A stretch of 11,760 nucleotides of DNA, from contig CAKSZU010000068.1 in the NCBI GenBank assembly GCA_934526125.1, forward strand, positions 1 to 11,760, written 5' to 3'. The translations under genes were made by a program, and so were the position numbers. Positions 1 to 6,358 of this stretch are shown piece after piece (the first letter of the stretch is position 1; each line of letters begins with the position of its first letter). The stretch is from an uncultured Faecalibacterium sp. Lineage in GTDB: Bacteria; Bacillota; Clostridia; Oscillospirales; Ruminococcaceae. The notes under the pieces are model-generated. The model saw nothing but the letters and a program-made list of their open reading frames with translations, made no database searches and was not told the DNA's origin.

Positions 1-47
1 TCTACGCTTTTGATGCGCAGCTTGATGTCCTTCATGGAACCTGCCAT
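1..47 (-). CDS. atpG: ATP synthase F1 gamma subunit, N-terminal fragment
   Basis: Only the first 15 codons lie in the window; the gene runs off the left edge. The gamma subunit is the central rotor shaft of F1, linking the c-ring to the catalytic alpha3-beta3 head. The start MAGSMKDIKLRIKSV matches the very conserved gamma N-terminus (MAGS-x-K-D-I-K-x-R-I-K-S-V). An excellent ribosome site, AAGGAGG (56-62), sits 8 nt before the ATG at 45-47. The gene begins 18 nt after the atpA stop, which fits the usual alpha-gamma-beta-epsilon order. The rest of the protein cannot be judged here. Confidence 0.93.
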   Translation of the reverse strand, partial: MAGSMKDIKLRIKSV

Positions 48-65
48 GCGTTACGCCTCCTTCCC

Positions 66-1586
66 TCAGTGCGCCTTGACGAAGCTCTCGGTGTAAGCGG
101 ACAGGACGCCCTTGAGCGCTTCCTCGGTGTCCTTGTCCAGATTGCCGGTGGTGCGGATGGTCTCCATGACCGCGGCACCGGCGGCATCGTTCTCGAGATA
201 TTCGTACAGGCCCTTTTCATATTCGGCCACATCCGGGACCTTGACCTTGACAAGGTAGTCATGGATGGTCGCGTACAGGATGGCCACCTGCTTTTCCACA
301 GGCACCGGTGCCGAGCGGTTCTGCTTCAGCACTTCCACGATGCGCTCGCCCTGTGCCAGACGGGCCTTGGTATCGGCGTCCAGATCGGAACCGAACTGTG
401 CGAAGGACTGCAGCTCGCGGTACTGGGAGTAGATCAGCTTCAGGGTGCCGGCCACCTTCTTCATGGCCTTGATCTGGGCGTTGCCGCCGACACGGGACAC
501 CGAGATACCGGGGTTGACTGCCGGCATGACGCCGGAGTGGAACAGCTCGGTCTCAAGGAAGATCTGACCATCGGTGATGGAGATGACGTTGGTGGGGATG
601 TAGGCGGAAACGTCGCCCGCCTGCGTCTCGATGATGGGCAGAGCCGTCAGGCTGCCGCCGCCCAGCTCGTTGGAGAGCTTGGCCGCGCGCTCCAGCAGAC
701 GGGAGTGCAGATAAAAGACATCGCCGGGGTAAGCCTCGCGTCCCGGGGGACGGCGGATCAGCAGCGACAGGGCACGGTAGGCCACGGCGTGCTTGGACAG
801 GTCGTCGTAGATGATCAGGACGTGCTTGCCCTTGTGCATGAAGTACTCGCCCATGGCACAGCCGGAGTAGGGGGCGATATACTGCAGGGGCGACAGCTCG
901 GATGCCGTGGCCGACACCACGATGGTGTAGCCCATGGCACCGGCTTCGGTCAGGTTCTGCACCAGGTTCGCCACGGTGGAACGCTTCTGACCGATGGCCA
1001 CATAGATGCAGATGACGTCCTTGCCCTTCTGGTTGATGATGGTATCGGAGGCGATGGTGGTCTTGCCGGTCTGGCGGTCGCCGATGATCAGCTCACGCTG
1101 GCCGCGGCCGATGGGGATCATGGAGTCGATGGCCTTGATGCCGGTTTGCAGCGGCTCCTTGACCGGCTGGCGGTCGATGATGCCGGGGGCCGGGCTTTCG
1201 ATGGCGCGGAACTCGGTGGTCTCGATGGGGCCTGCCCCGTCAATGGGCTGGCCCAGCGCGTTGACCACGCGGCCGATCAGAGCCTCGCCCACGGGCACGG
1301 ACACGACCTTGCCGGTGCGCTTGACGATGCTGCCCTCTTTGATGCCGACGTCGGAACCCAGCAGAACGATGGAGACAGTGTTCTCCTCCAGGTTCTGCGC
1401 CATGCCGTATTCGCCGTTGTCAAACTGAAGCAGCTCACCTGCCATGCACTTTTCCAGACCGCTGGCCCGGGCGATGCCGTCGCCCACCATGATGACCGTG
1501 CCCACCTCGCTCTGCTCGATCACATTTTCGTAGTGCTTGATCTGAGCACGGATGATCTTGGAGATTTCTTCAGGTTTCAGTTGCAT
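66..1586 (-). CDS. atpA: ATP synthase F1 alpha subunit
   Basis: Non-catalytic nucleotide-binding subunit of the F1 head; with beta it forms the hexamer that makes or hydrolyses ATP. With the start chosen here it has 506 residues, normal for the family. An N-terminal beta-barrel region is followed by the nucleotide-binding domain, with the Walker A loop GDRQTGKT at residues 169-176. Further on is the SVSRVGG segment that carries the conserved alpha arginine reaching into the catalytic site. The frame stays open to a TTG at 1605-1607, adding seven residues. I prefer the ATG at 1584-1586 because [13 protein letters not shown] is the usual family start and GGTGA (1597-1601) lies 10 nt upstream, whereas the TTG has no clear ribosome site. 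It lies 54 nt after atpH and 18 nt before atpG, in one operon. Confidence 0.98.
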   Translation of the reverse strand: MQLKPEEISKIIRAQIKHYENVIEQSEVGTVIMVGDGIARASGLEKCMAGELLQFDNGEYGMAQNLEENTVSIVLLGSDVGIKEGSIVKRTGKVVSVPVGEALIGRVVNALGQPIDGAGPIETTEFRAIESPAPGIIDRQPVKEPLQTGIKAIDSMIPIGRGQRELIIGDRQTGKTTIASDTIINQKGKDVICIYVAIGQKRSTVANLVQNLTEAGAMGYTIVVSATASELSPLQYIAPYSGCAMGEYFMHKGKHVLIIYDDLSKHAVAYRALSLLIRRPPGREAYPGDVFYLHSRLLERAAKLSNELGGGSLTALPIIETQAGDVSAYIPTNVISITDGQIFLETELFHSGVMPAVNPGISVSRVGGNAQIKAMKKVAGTLKLIYSQYRELQSFAQFGSDLDADTKARLAQGERIVEVLKQNRSAPVPVEKQVAILYATIHDYLVKVKVPDVAEYEKGLYEYLENDAAGAAVMETIRTTGNLDKDTEEALKGVLSAYTESFVKAH

Positions 1587-1640
1587 TGTCTTGTGTTCAC
1601 CACTCAATTCTTCGTAATCTCTCGGGTGGATATTCTTTTC

Positions 1641-2180
1641 TTATACGGTGATGGAAGCAATGGTATTGCGCAGGCTGGCCAGACGGTTTTTGACGGTGCC
1701 GTCCAGCTCGGTGCCCTCGATATCCAGGCGGATGCCGCCCAGGACGGCGGGGTCTACCTTTGCCTTCAGATCGATCTTCTTGCCGGTCACCGCTTCCAGC
1801 TTTTCGTGCAGGCGGGCGGTCTGGTCCTCCGTCATGGGGACAGCCGTTACCGCCACAGCCTCCAGAATGCCGTGTGCCTGATTGTACCGCAGCCGGTAAG
1901 CCCGGGCGCAGCCGGACAGCTCCCGCAGGGTGCCCTTCTCGCACAGGATCTTCAGAAAGTTGAGCACATAGGGATGCACCCGGCCCTTCAGGGCCTCGTC
2001 CAGCAGGCCGCAGCGCTCCTTTTTGGGGATGCTGGGGATGCTGAGCAGGTGCAGGTACTCCGGGTTGCTCTTCAGCAGGGCTGCCGCCTGATCCAGTTCT
2101 TCCAGGATCTGGCCGTCCAGCCCTTCCTCTGCTGCCAGGTCATACAGGCTTCCGCCGTACATCCTTGCGATCTCGGTCAT
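1641..2180 (-). CDS. atpH: ATP synthase F1 delta subunit (OSCP-type)
   Basis: Peripheral stator subunit that ties the top of the alpha3-beta3 head to the b-subunit stalk. The 179 residues match the normal family length. Visible family features are the N-terminal helical domain (ARMYGGSLYDLAAEEG near residues 5-20), the VLNFLKILCEKG segment near 72-83 and the C-terminal signature DPAVLGGIRLDIEGTELDGT near 143-162. The start codon overlaps the atpF stop by 4 nt (ATGA, 2177-2180), so the two are probably translationally coupled, as expected for two stator partners. Delta is the least conserved F1 subunit, but the C-terminal signature and gene order make this call firm. Confidence 0.96.
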   Translation of the reverse strand: MTEIARMYGGSLYDLAAEEGLDGQILEELDQAAALLKSNPEYLHLLSIPSIPKKERCGLLDEALKGRVHPYVLNFLKILCEKGTLRELSGCARAYRLRYNQAHGILEAVAVTAVPMTEDQTARLHEKLEAVTGKKIDLKAKVDPAVLGGIRLDIEGTELDGTVKNRLASLRNTIASITV

Positions 2181-2683
2181 GATGCTTCACCCACGTTTTT
2201 AATGAATTCATCGATCAGGTCCTTGTGGTCAGCTTCCCGGATCTCGCGCTCGACCACCTTGGAAGCGATCTCCATGGCCATGCCGCCGATCTCGTCCTTG
2301 GCCTCGTTGACAGCCTTCTTGCGCTCCTGCGCAATGTCAGCCTCGGCCTTCTGCTTCAGGGCAGCGGCCTGGGCACGGGCCTCGCCCAGCAGCTCCTCGC
2401 TGCGGGCGGCCGCCGTCTTCTGGGCACTGGCTACGATCTGGTTCGCCTCGGCGCGGGCATTCTGCAGGTTCTGCTCATACTCCGCCTTCATGGCTTCGGC
2501 CTCGGTGCGCAGCTTCTGCGCGTCAGCGATCTGGCTGTCGGCCTTGGCCTTGCGCTCGGCGATCACCTTTTTGACCGGGTTCAGCAGCAGCTTTTTGAAG
2601 ATCACCAGCTGGATCATCAGGTTGCAGATCTGGGCCAGGAAAGTCCAGCCGTCCAGCGTGATCAATGCCTGATAAAGTTGCAT
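2177..2683 (-). CDS. atpF: ATP synthase F0 b subunit
   Basis: Membrane-anchored stalk of the stator; it holds the F1 head still against subunit a. The protein has 168 residues. A single hydrophobic N-terminal segment (about residues 12-33, FLAQICNLMIQLVIFKKLL) is followed by the typical NPVKKVIAERK turn. A long Ala/Glu/Lys/Gln-rich helix from about 38 to 150 is plainly coiled-coil in character, and the C-terminus contains a delta-binding stretch. The gene has a clear ribosome site (AAGGGAG in the revcomp of about 2690-2697). It follows atpE by 42 nt and overlaps atpH by 4 nt. Only one b-type gene is seen, so the stalk should be a b2 homodimer. Confidence 0.97.
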   Translation of the reverse strand: MQLYQALITLDGWTFLAQICNLMIQLVIFKKLLLNPVKKVIAERKAKADSQIADAQKLRTEAEAMKAEYEQNLQNARAEANQIVASAQKTAAARSEELLGEARAQAAALKQKAEADIAQERKKAVNEAKDEIGGMAMEIASKVVEREIREADHKDLIDEFIKNVGEAS

Positions 2684-2725
2684 AAGCGTCTCCCTTCTTT
2701 CGTGTTATACGGTTCAGGGAGTGGC

Positions 2726-3019
<294 letters not shown>

Positions 3020-3053
3020 CTAAAATGTGTTGGTGGTTTCGGGAGATGCCGGA

Positions 3054-3797
3054 TCATTCCTCACCGGCAGCACGCTTGATGAAAATGGTGGTCAGGGTAC
3101 AGAAGATGAACGCCTGGATGCAGCCGCCGAACCAGTCGAAATACAGGCCCGTGAAGGCCGGGATGCCGATCTGGAACAGCTGCAGCTGGCTCAGGAAGCC
3201 CGGCAGCCAGCCGAACACGACATGGCTCAGGCTTGCCAGCGCCCAATACAGCAGGGTGGAAATGACCGTACCGGACAGAATATTGCCGAAGTGACGGAAC
3301 GCCATGCTGACGGGGGTCGAGATCTCCGACAGCACATTGATGGGCGCCATGAGGAAGATGGGGTCCAGCAGACCCTTCAGGTAGGCCAGGATGCCGTTGG
3401 TCTTGATCTTGTAGTACATGATCAGGACGAACACCACGATGGCCCAGGCGGCCTCGGTGTTGAGGTCGGCCGTGGGGCTCCACAGGCCCACCACGCTGAT
3501 CAGGTTGCACCCGATGCTGAGGGCGAAGATCGCCCCCACCAGCGGGATATACTGATCAAAGTGGGTGCCCATGTTGTCGTGGACGAACTGATCCAGCCGC
3601 TCCACGATGAACTCGGCGGCGGCCTGCCGCTTGGAGACATTTTCCAGTTTCAGGTCATGCCCCAGCCAGAAGGCCAGCCCGGTCAGCAGCGCCATCACGA
3701 TCCAGGTACTCACAAGGGTCTGTGTGATCTTGAAATCACCCAGCACCGGGATGTTGGTGTGGATGGTATACAGGATCTTTGCGCCGTTCAGTTCCAT
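3054..3797 (-). CDS. atpB: ATP synthase F0 a subunit
   Basis: Membrane stator subunit that forms the two ion half-channels beside the c-ring. The 247 residues are typical. Several hydrophobic segments are visible (about 27-46, 85-105, 116-130, 143-152, 170-200, 222-242). The essential arginine is R168 in STPVSMAFRHFGN; the usual R-L-F-G-N is R-H-F-G-N here. The late helix GGCIQAFIFCTLTTIFI (224-240) matches the conserved G-x-x-Q-A-(Y/F)-(V/I)-F segment. The ATG follows the atpI-like stop by only 3 nt. Its ribosome site, AAGGGGGTGA (about 3808-3817), lies inside the end of that upstream gene, suggesting translational coupling. I cannot tell H+ from Na+ use from this subunit alone. Confidence 0.97.
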   Translation of the reverse strand: MELNGAKILYTIHTNIPVLGDFKITQTLVSTWIVMALLTGLAFWLGHDLKLENVSKRQAAAEFIVERLDQFVHDNMGTHFDQYIPLVGAIFALSIGCNLISVVGLWSPTADLNTEAAWAIVVFVLIMYYKIKTNGILAYLKGLLDPIFLMAPINVLSEISTPVSMAFRHFGNILSGTVISTLLYWALASLSHVVFGWLPGFLSQLQLFQIGIPAFTGLYFDWFGGCIQAFIFCTLTTIFIKRAAGEE

Positions 3798-3800
3798 TTG

Positions 3801-4301
3801 TTAGGTTTCACCCCCTTTTTCCCCGGAGTCTCCGCCCTGCGCGGGGGCATCGGCCGGTGCGTCTTCCACCGAGACGTCCTGTGCCGGCACCGCCGCTGCA
3901 AGAGGCTTGTACTTGCCCGTTATTTGCAGATAATAAATGGTGATCCTCGGGAAAAACAGCGGCAGGACACTGGCAAACGGCTGGAAGCAGGGGGCCGCGA
4001 TGGCCGCCACCACCCAGACTGCCTGCAGCAGCATCCGGCTGTTGTGGGAAAGCTGAAGTTTCGCCTTGCGGCGTTTCTCATCGGGCTCGTCGATGATCTT
4101 CTGGACCACGAAGCAGATGCCCGCAAAATTGCCGACCGCCACCAGCGCACCCACGACAGACCCCAGCACGACCGTATAGTCGAACCGGACCCAGCCTACC
4201 AGATGCAGTGCGGCGAAGATCACCCACATCGCCACGGTACACAATGCAGTGCCCCCGGCGATGCGCAGCAGTTCCTTTTTGGATTCCGGCTGCAGTTTCA
4301 T
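3801..4301 (-). CDS. atpI: ATP synthase subunit I family membrane protein
   Basis: Small membrane protein of the F-ATPase operon leader; family members help c-ring assembly and have been linked to Mg2+/Ca2+ supply, though exact roles differ between species. The 166 residues show four likely membrane segments (about 12-35, 43-68, 90-106, 107-126). A charged cytoplasmic loop, DEPDEKRRKAKLQ (71-83), separates the two hairpins. This layout and the place directly before atpB are the main evidence, since sequence conservation in this family is low. A 30-residue Ala/Pro/Asp/Gly-rich acidic tail (about 137-166) follows the last helix and looks disordered. GGAGG (4308-4312) lies 6 nt before the ATG, and the gene begins 15 nt after the atpZ-like stop. 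Confidence 0.82.
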   Translation of the reverse strand: MKLQPESKKELLRIAGGTALCTVAMWVIFAALHLVGWVRFDYTVVLGSVVGALVAVGNFAGICFVVQKIIDEPDEKRRKAKLQLSHNSRMLLQAVWVVAAIAAPCFQPFASVLPLFFPRITIYYLQITGKYKPLAAAVPAQDVSVEDAPADAPAQGGDSGEKGGET

Positions 4302-4316
4302 AGCAAACCTCCACGC

Positions 4317-4577
4317 TCATTGATGCGAATTGAACCCCACCCGGCGGGGGCGCTCCTGTTTGGCGCGGTCCAGCCGCTCTTTGGCAAACGCCCAAAAGCT
4401 TTTGGCCCCGGCGGCCAGCCCCAGCACAATGCCGGGCAGGTACACCCACATGGGCCAGCCCCAGCGGTTGGTAGCCCACCAGCACCCGCCCAGGCACATC
4501 AGCAGCGGCAGCAGCATGGAAAGCCCCAGCTGGGTCAGCCAGACCAGATCCTCCAGCGCTTTGTACAGGCCCTTCAT
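4317..4577 (-). CDS. atpZ: AtpZ/AtpI-type small membrane protein, first gene of the ATP synthase operon
   Basis: An 86-residue protein with two hydrophobic segments. The first (about residues 11-34) begins LVWLTQLGLSMLLPLLMCLG; the second is about 42-64, VYLPGIVLGLAAGAKSFWAF. A short basic C-terminus follows. This matches the two-helix AtpZ family (ATPase_gene1) found at the head of many Firmicute atp operons, where it partners AtpI in ion supply or c-ring assembly. The frame continues upstream to an ATG at 4638-4640, but I choose the ATG at 4575-4577. It is preceded by AGGAGGGG at good spacing, and the 21 extra residues (MRNILHSLRGQ...) are unlike the family. No other gene lies between it and the operon promoter at 4672-4700. 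Confidence 0.72.
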   Translation of the reverse strand: MKGLYKALEDLVWLTQLGLSMLLPLLMCLGGCWWATNRWGWPMWVYLPGIVLGLAAGAKSFWAFAKERLDRAKQERPRRVGFNSHQ

Positions 4578-4640
4578 CCGGCATCCCCTCCTGTCCGCTC
4601 CTGCCGCCTGCCCCCGCAGGCTGTGGAGAATGTTTCGCAA

Positions 4641-4662
4641 AGATTTTCTTTGGGAAAAATCT
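4641..4662 (-). other. Stem-loop at the 5' end of the atp leader
   Basis: AGATTTT (4641-4647) and AAAATCT (4656-4662) form a perfect 7-bp A/U-rich stem with an 8-nt loop. It begins a few bases after the predicted transcription start near 4665. Such 5'-proximal hairpins can protect mRNA from decay. There is no U-tract placed to make it a terminator. Function is inferred only from position. Confidence 0.4.
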
Positions 4663-4671
4663 CATAACGCT

Positions 4672-4700
4672 AGTATAATTCAAATCGTCTTGTTTTTCAA
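4672..4700 (-). promoter_or_regulatory. Sigma-70-type promoter of the ATP synthase operon
   Basis: Read on the minus strand, the -35 box is TTGAAA (4695-4700) and the -10 box is TATACT (4672-4677), with an optimal 17-nt spacer. Each box matches consensus at five of six positions. The predicted start is near 4665, giving a leader of about 88 nt before the atpZ-like ATG. An A/T-rich tract lies upstream. This is the only good promoter between the lipoprotein terminator and atpZ, so it should drive the whole atp operon. Confidence 0.8.
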
Positions 4701-4712
4701 TCAATTCTCCAC

Positions 4713-4834
4713 GGAATTCTGGTAAAATTTCATAATTTGTTCACGAGTCCGCCGCAGCGGCCCGTTCTGGGTGGAGTTTGTCCGCCTGCGGGCCCATCCA
4801 TACCAAAAGTTTGCGCCAATCTTTGTGCAGGATG
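4713..4834. other. Gene-free stretch between the lipoprotein terminator and the atp promoter
   Basis: I see no convincing gene, RNA or repeat here apart from a partial GTGGAGT copy at 4771-4777 of the arm found at the atp promoter. Short open frames crossing this stretch on the plus strand lack ribosome sites. Confidence 0.5.
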
Positions 4835-4878
4835 CAAAAAAGCCCCGGAGCGGGGCCGCAGGGGTCCTTGCTCCGGGG
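4835..4878 (-). terminator. Rho-independent terminator of the lipoprotein gene pair
   Basis: On the minus strand a perfect 9-bp stem, CCCCGGAGC/GCTCCGGGG (arms 4870-4878 and 4843-4851), encloses an 18-nt loop. It is followed by C and six T residues (4836-4841). It begins 28 nt after the stop of the second lipoprotein gene and well before the atp promoter, so it separates the two transcription units. Confidence 0.92.
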
Positions 4879-4906
4879 TCAATGAACGGATGTGTGAAAC
4901 GCGTTG

Positions 4907-5458
4907 TTATTTGTTCACGGGCTTGGTCACGGCCACCAGGTAGTACCAGCCGTCCACCTGCTTCTCGGCCACGGTGATGGTCTTGAACGTCTTATCCGGA
5001 TGATCCTCCAGTGCATCGCAGATTTCATCCGCCATGTCGCATACCACATCTTCTTCCAGATCATACTGAATCTTTACCAGGTCCTTTGTGCCCAGCGTTG
5101 CGTAAGATGCGACGATGTAATCCTTGCTCAGCTCCATTTCCACTACGATGTCGTCAAAGTCCGGTTCAGCGTCATCCAGGATGGGTTCGGCCTTGAGCCA
5201 GCTCTGATAAGCCGCTACATACTTGTCCAGCAGAGCGTTCGCTTCCTTGCTGTACTCACTTCCCTCGGTCAGTTTCAGGTCTGCACCAGAGATATCAACG
5301 CCGTCCTGATTGGTATAATAATGGTTTTGAGTCAAATGACGGTTGAGCATATTGACAAAAGAATCCGTCATGACCACTTTCTGGCCGCAGCCGGTCAGAA
5401 CGCCCAGTGCCAGCACCGCTGCCAGCGTGCAGGCCATCAGTTTTTTCCAAAGTTTCAT
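4907..5458 (-). CDS. Small secreted lipoprotein of unknown function (paralogue B)
   Basis: An exported lipoprotein of 183 residues; I do not recognise the family. The start MKLWKKL is followed by a hydrophobic stretch and the lipobox L-T-G-C, with the lipidated cysteine at residue 24, so the mature protein should be anchored on the outer face of the membrane. The mature part is rich in Asp and Glu. It shares with its upstream neighbour the blocks ALLxKYVxAYxxW, PILDDxEPD and KTITVAEKxVxGWYYLVAV, with looser similarity between them. I chose the ATG at 5456-5458, since GGAGGA lies directly upstream and the signal peptide begins there; an earlier in-frame ATG at 5513-5515 would add 19 polar residues. 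Two cysteines in VVCDMADEIC could form a disulfide. It ends 28 nt before a strong terminator and follows its paralogue by 50 nt. Confidence 0.88.
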   Translation of the reverse strand: MKLWKKLMACTLAAVLALGVLTGCGQKVVMTDSFVNMLNRHLTQNHYYTNQDGVDISGADLKLTEGSEYSKEANALLDKYVAAYQSWLKAEPILDDAEPDFDDIVVEMELSKDYIVASYATLGTKDLVKIQYDLEEDVVCDMADEICDALEDHPDKTFKTITVAEKQVDGWYYLVAVTKPVNK

Positions 5459-5508
5459 TGTGTGTTCCTCCGATTCCGATTTTATGGGTGTGTTTTCATC
5501 GTGCAGCG

Positions 5509-6066
5509 TTACCACGGCTGTGGTTCCGGAGCATTGACCTTGGACACCGCCACCAGGTAATACCAGCCGTTCACTTCTTTTTCTGCCACGGTGATCGTCT
5601 TTTCTGCGGTATCATCATAACGATATGCCTTCTCCCACAGATCATCCGCCATGTGCCACGATACCCTATCCAGATCCATCTGGATCATGGTCAGATTACT
5701 CTTGCCCTTGGAGGCATACGCCGCGATCACATATCCCGGGTCGTTCAAGTCCAGTTCATTCTGGATCCCCCAGATGTCCGGTTCATCATCATCCAGTATC
5801 GGGTCCTCTGCGCGCCATGCCTCGTAGGCCTCCACATACTTGTTCAGCAGGGCATCGGCCTCCTTGCGGTAATCCTCGCCTGCCTTGACTTTCAGGTTCA
5901 GGCCGGATTGCCCATCCGTTGACGACGCGCTGACCTTCTGCAGGTTCCGCTGCACCATGTGTACAAAGTCCTCGGTCCGGACCATCTGCTGGCCGCAGGC
6001 CGTCAGAACACCCAGCGCCAGCACCGCCGCCAGCAGAAAGGCCGAAAGTTTCTTCCAACGTTTCAT
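5509..6066 (-). CDS. Small secreted lipoprotein of unknown function (paralogue A)
   Basis: An exported lipoprotein of 185 residues, unrecognised family. The signal peptide is MKRWKKL plus a hydrophobic core, and the lipobox L-T-A-C places the lipidated cysteine at residue 24. The mature protein shares ALLxKYVxAYxxW, PILDDxEPD and the closing block KTITVAEKxVxGWYYLVAV with the next gene, so the two arose by tandem duplication. The first 80 mature residues differ more. The C-terminus ends PEPQPW, absent from the paralogue. AAAGGAGG precedes the ATG by about 10 nt, and a promoter lies at 6124-6153. No catalytic motif is visible. A ligand-binding or envelope-associated role is possible, but nothing here decides it. 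Confidence 0.9.
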   Translation of the reverse strand: MKRWKKLSAFLLAAVLALGVLTACGQQMVRTEDFVHMVQRNLQKVSASSTDGQSGLNLKVKAGEDYRKEADALLNKYVEAYEAWRAEDPILDDDEPDIWGIQNELDLNDPGYVIAAYASKGKSNLTMIQMDLDRVSWHMADDLWEKAYRYDDTAEKTITVAEKEVNGWYYLVAVSKVNAPEPQPW

Positions 6067-6103
6067 CCGAAAACGCCTCCTTTTTTATTTTGGTCTTACG
6101 GAA

Positions 6104-6135
6104 GATTTACCAGTTCTGCCCTCAGTTTACCGGTT
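6104..6135. repeat. Imperfect direct repeat over the lipoprotein promoter start region
   Basis: AGTTTACCGGTT (6124-6135) and GATTTACCAGTT (6104-6115) match at 9 of 12 bases, sharing TTTACC and GTT, with a 20-bp period of about two helical turns. One copy covers the -10 box and the other lies just past the predicted start. That is a typical place for a repressor. The regulator is unknown and chance is not excluded. Confidence 0.35.
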
Positions 6136-6153
6136 AAGCCTCCCCCCCGTCAA
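6124..6153 (-). promoter_or_regulatory. Promoter of the lipoprotein pair, with a G-run in the spacer
   Basis: On the minus strand TTGACG (6148-6153) and TAAACT (6124-6129) are 18 nt apart; they match consensus at five and four of six positions. The start should fall near 6117, about 50 nt before the lipoprotein ATG. The spacer begins with a run of seven G (6142-6148, counting the last base of the -35 box). This is the only good promoter after the glg terminators. Confidence 0.65.
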
Positions 6154-6177
6154 GGTTTTCAAAAAATTTCAGCCGCT

Positions 6178-6207
6178 TCCACAAATTCCGTTTTTTCCCA
6201 TTGTGGA
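6178..6207. repeat. 7-bp inverted repeat upstream of the lipoprotein promoter
   Basis: TCCACAA (6178-6184) and TTGTGGA (6201-6207) are exact reverse complements separated by 16 bp. They lie 25-54 bp upstream of the -35 box at 6148-6153. They could form an activator or operator site, but a match this short can arise by chance. Confidence 0.25.
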
Positions 6208-6220
6208 TTCCGCCGAAAAT

Positions 6221-6258
6221 AAAAAACAGGTGAAAGGATTTTCTTTCACCTGTTTTTT
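6221..6258. terminator. Second, bidirectional-type terminator after glgA
   Basis: A perfect 16-bp inverted repeat, AAAAAACAGGTGAAAG (6221-6236) with CTTTCACCTGTTTTTT (6243-6258), has a 6-nt loop and T-runs on both strands. On the minus strand it lies 33 nt beyond the first glgA terminator. It could also stop plus-strand transcription, though no plus-strand gene is seen here. Confidence 0.85.
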
Positions 6259-6291
6259 GCTTGTACGCGGATTTTCTCAGTTTTTGGACGC

Positions 6292-6336
6292 AAAAAGCCC
6301 CGGCGGGGCTGCTGCGCGCAGGGCCGCCGGGGCTTT
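6292..6336 (-). terminator. Rho-independent terminator of the glycogen operon
   Basis: It starts 22 nt after the glgA stop. The 13-bp stem AAAGCCCCGGCGG/CCGCCGGGGCTTT (arms 6324-6336 and 6294-6306) has a 17-nt loop and is followed by T-rich sequence on the minus strand. It is very GC-rich and should be strong. Confidence 0.92.
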
Positions 6337-6358
6337 GGGAGGCATTGCCGGTTTCCGC

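Larger units (their letters stand above)
4623..4712. repeat. 9-bp perfect inverted repeat bracketing the atp promoter
   Basis: GTGGAGAAT at 4623-4631 and its exact reverse complement ATTCTCCAC at 4704-4712 lie 72 bp apart. One arm sits just upstream of the -35 box and the other about 35-40 nt into the leader. A further partial copy (GTGGAGT) is at 4771-4777. The arms could be paired regulator sites that loop the promoter. A chance match is possible, and no known operator consensus is recognised. Confidence 0.4.

Noticed and set aside
1587..1607. TTG start for atpA, seven residues earlier
   Set aside because: No clear ribosome site before the [13 protein letters not shown] is the usual family start and has GGTGA 10 nt upstream.
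69..2672. Long plus-strand open frame (867 codons) opposite atpA, atpH and atpF
   Set aside because: Mirrors three certain minus-strand genes and spans their junctions; no ribosome site, promoter or domain.
3027..4667. Plus-strand open frame (546 codons) opposite atpB, atpI and atpZ
   Set aside because: Shadow frame; His/Gln/Asp-rich translation without known features, and it crosses certain genes on the other strand.
4078..4704. Minus-strand frame of 208 codons overlapping atpZ and atpI
   Set aside because: Its start lies upstream of the predicted transcription start at the atp promoter, and its reading frame conflicts with the two membrane-protein genes, which have good ribosome sites and hydrophobic patterns.
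4740..4977. Small plus-strand open frames around 4737-4977
   Set aside because: They run through the lipoprotein terminator and into its 3' coding end, without ribosome sites or protein-like composition.
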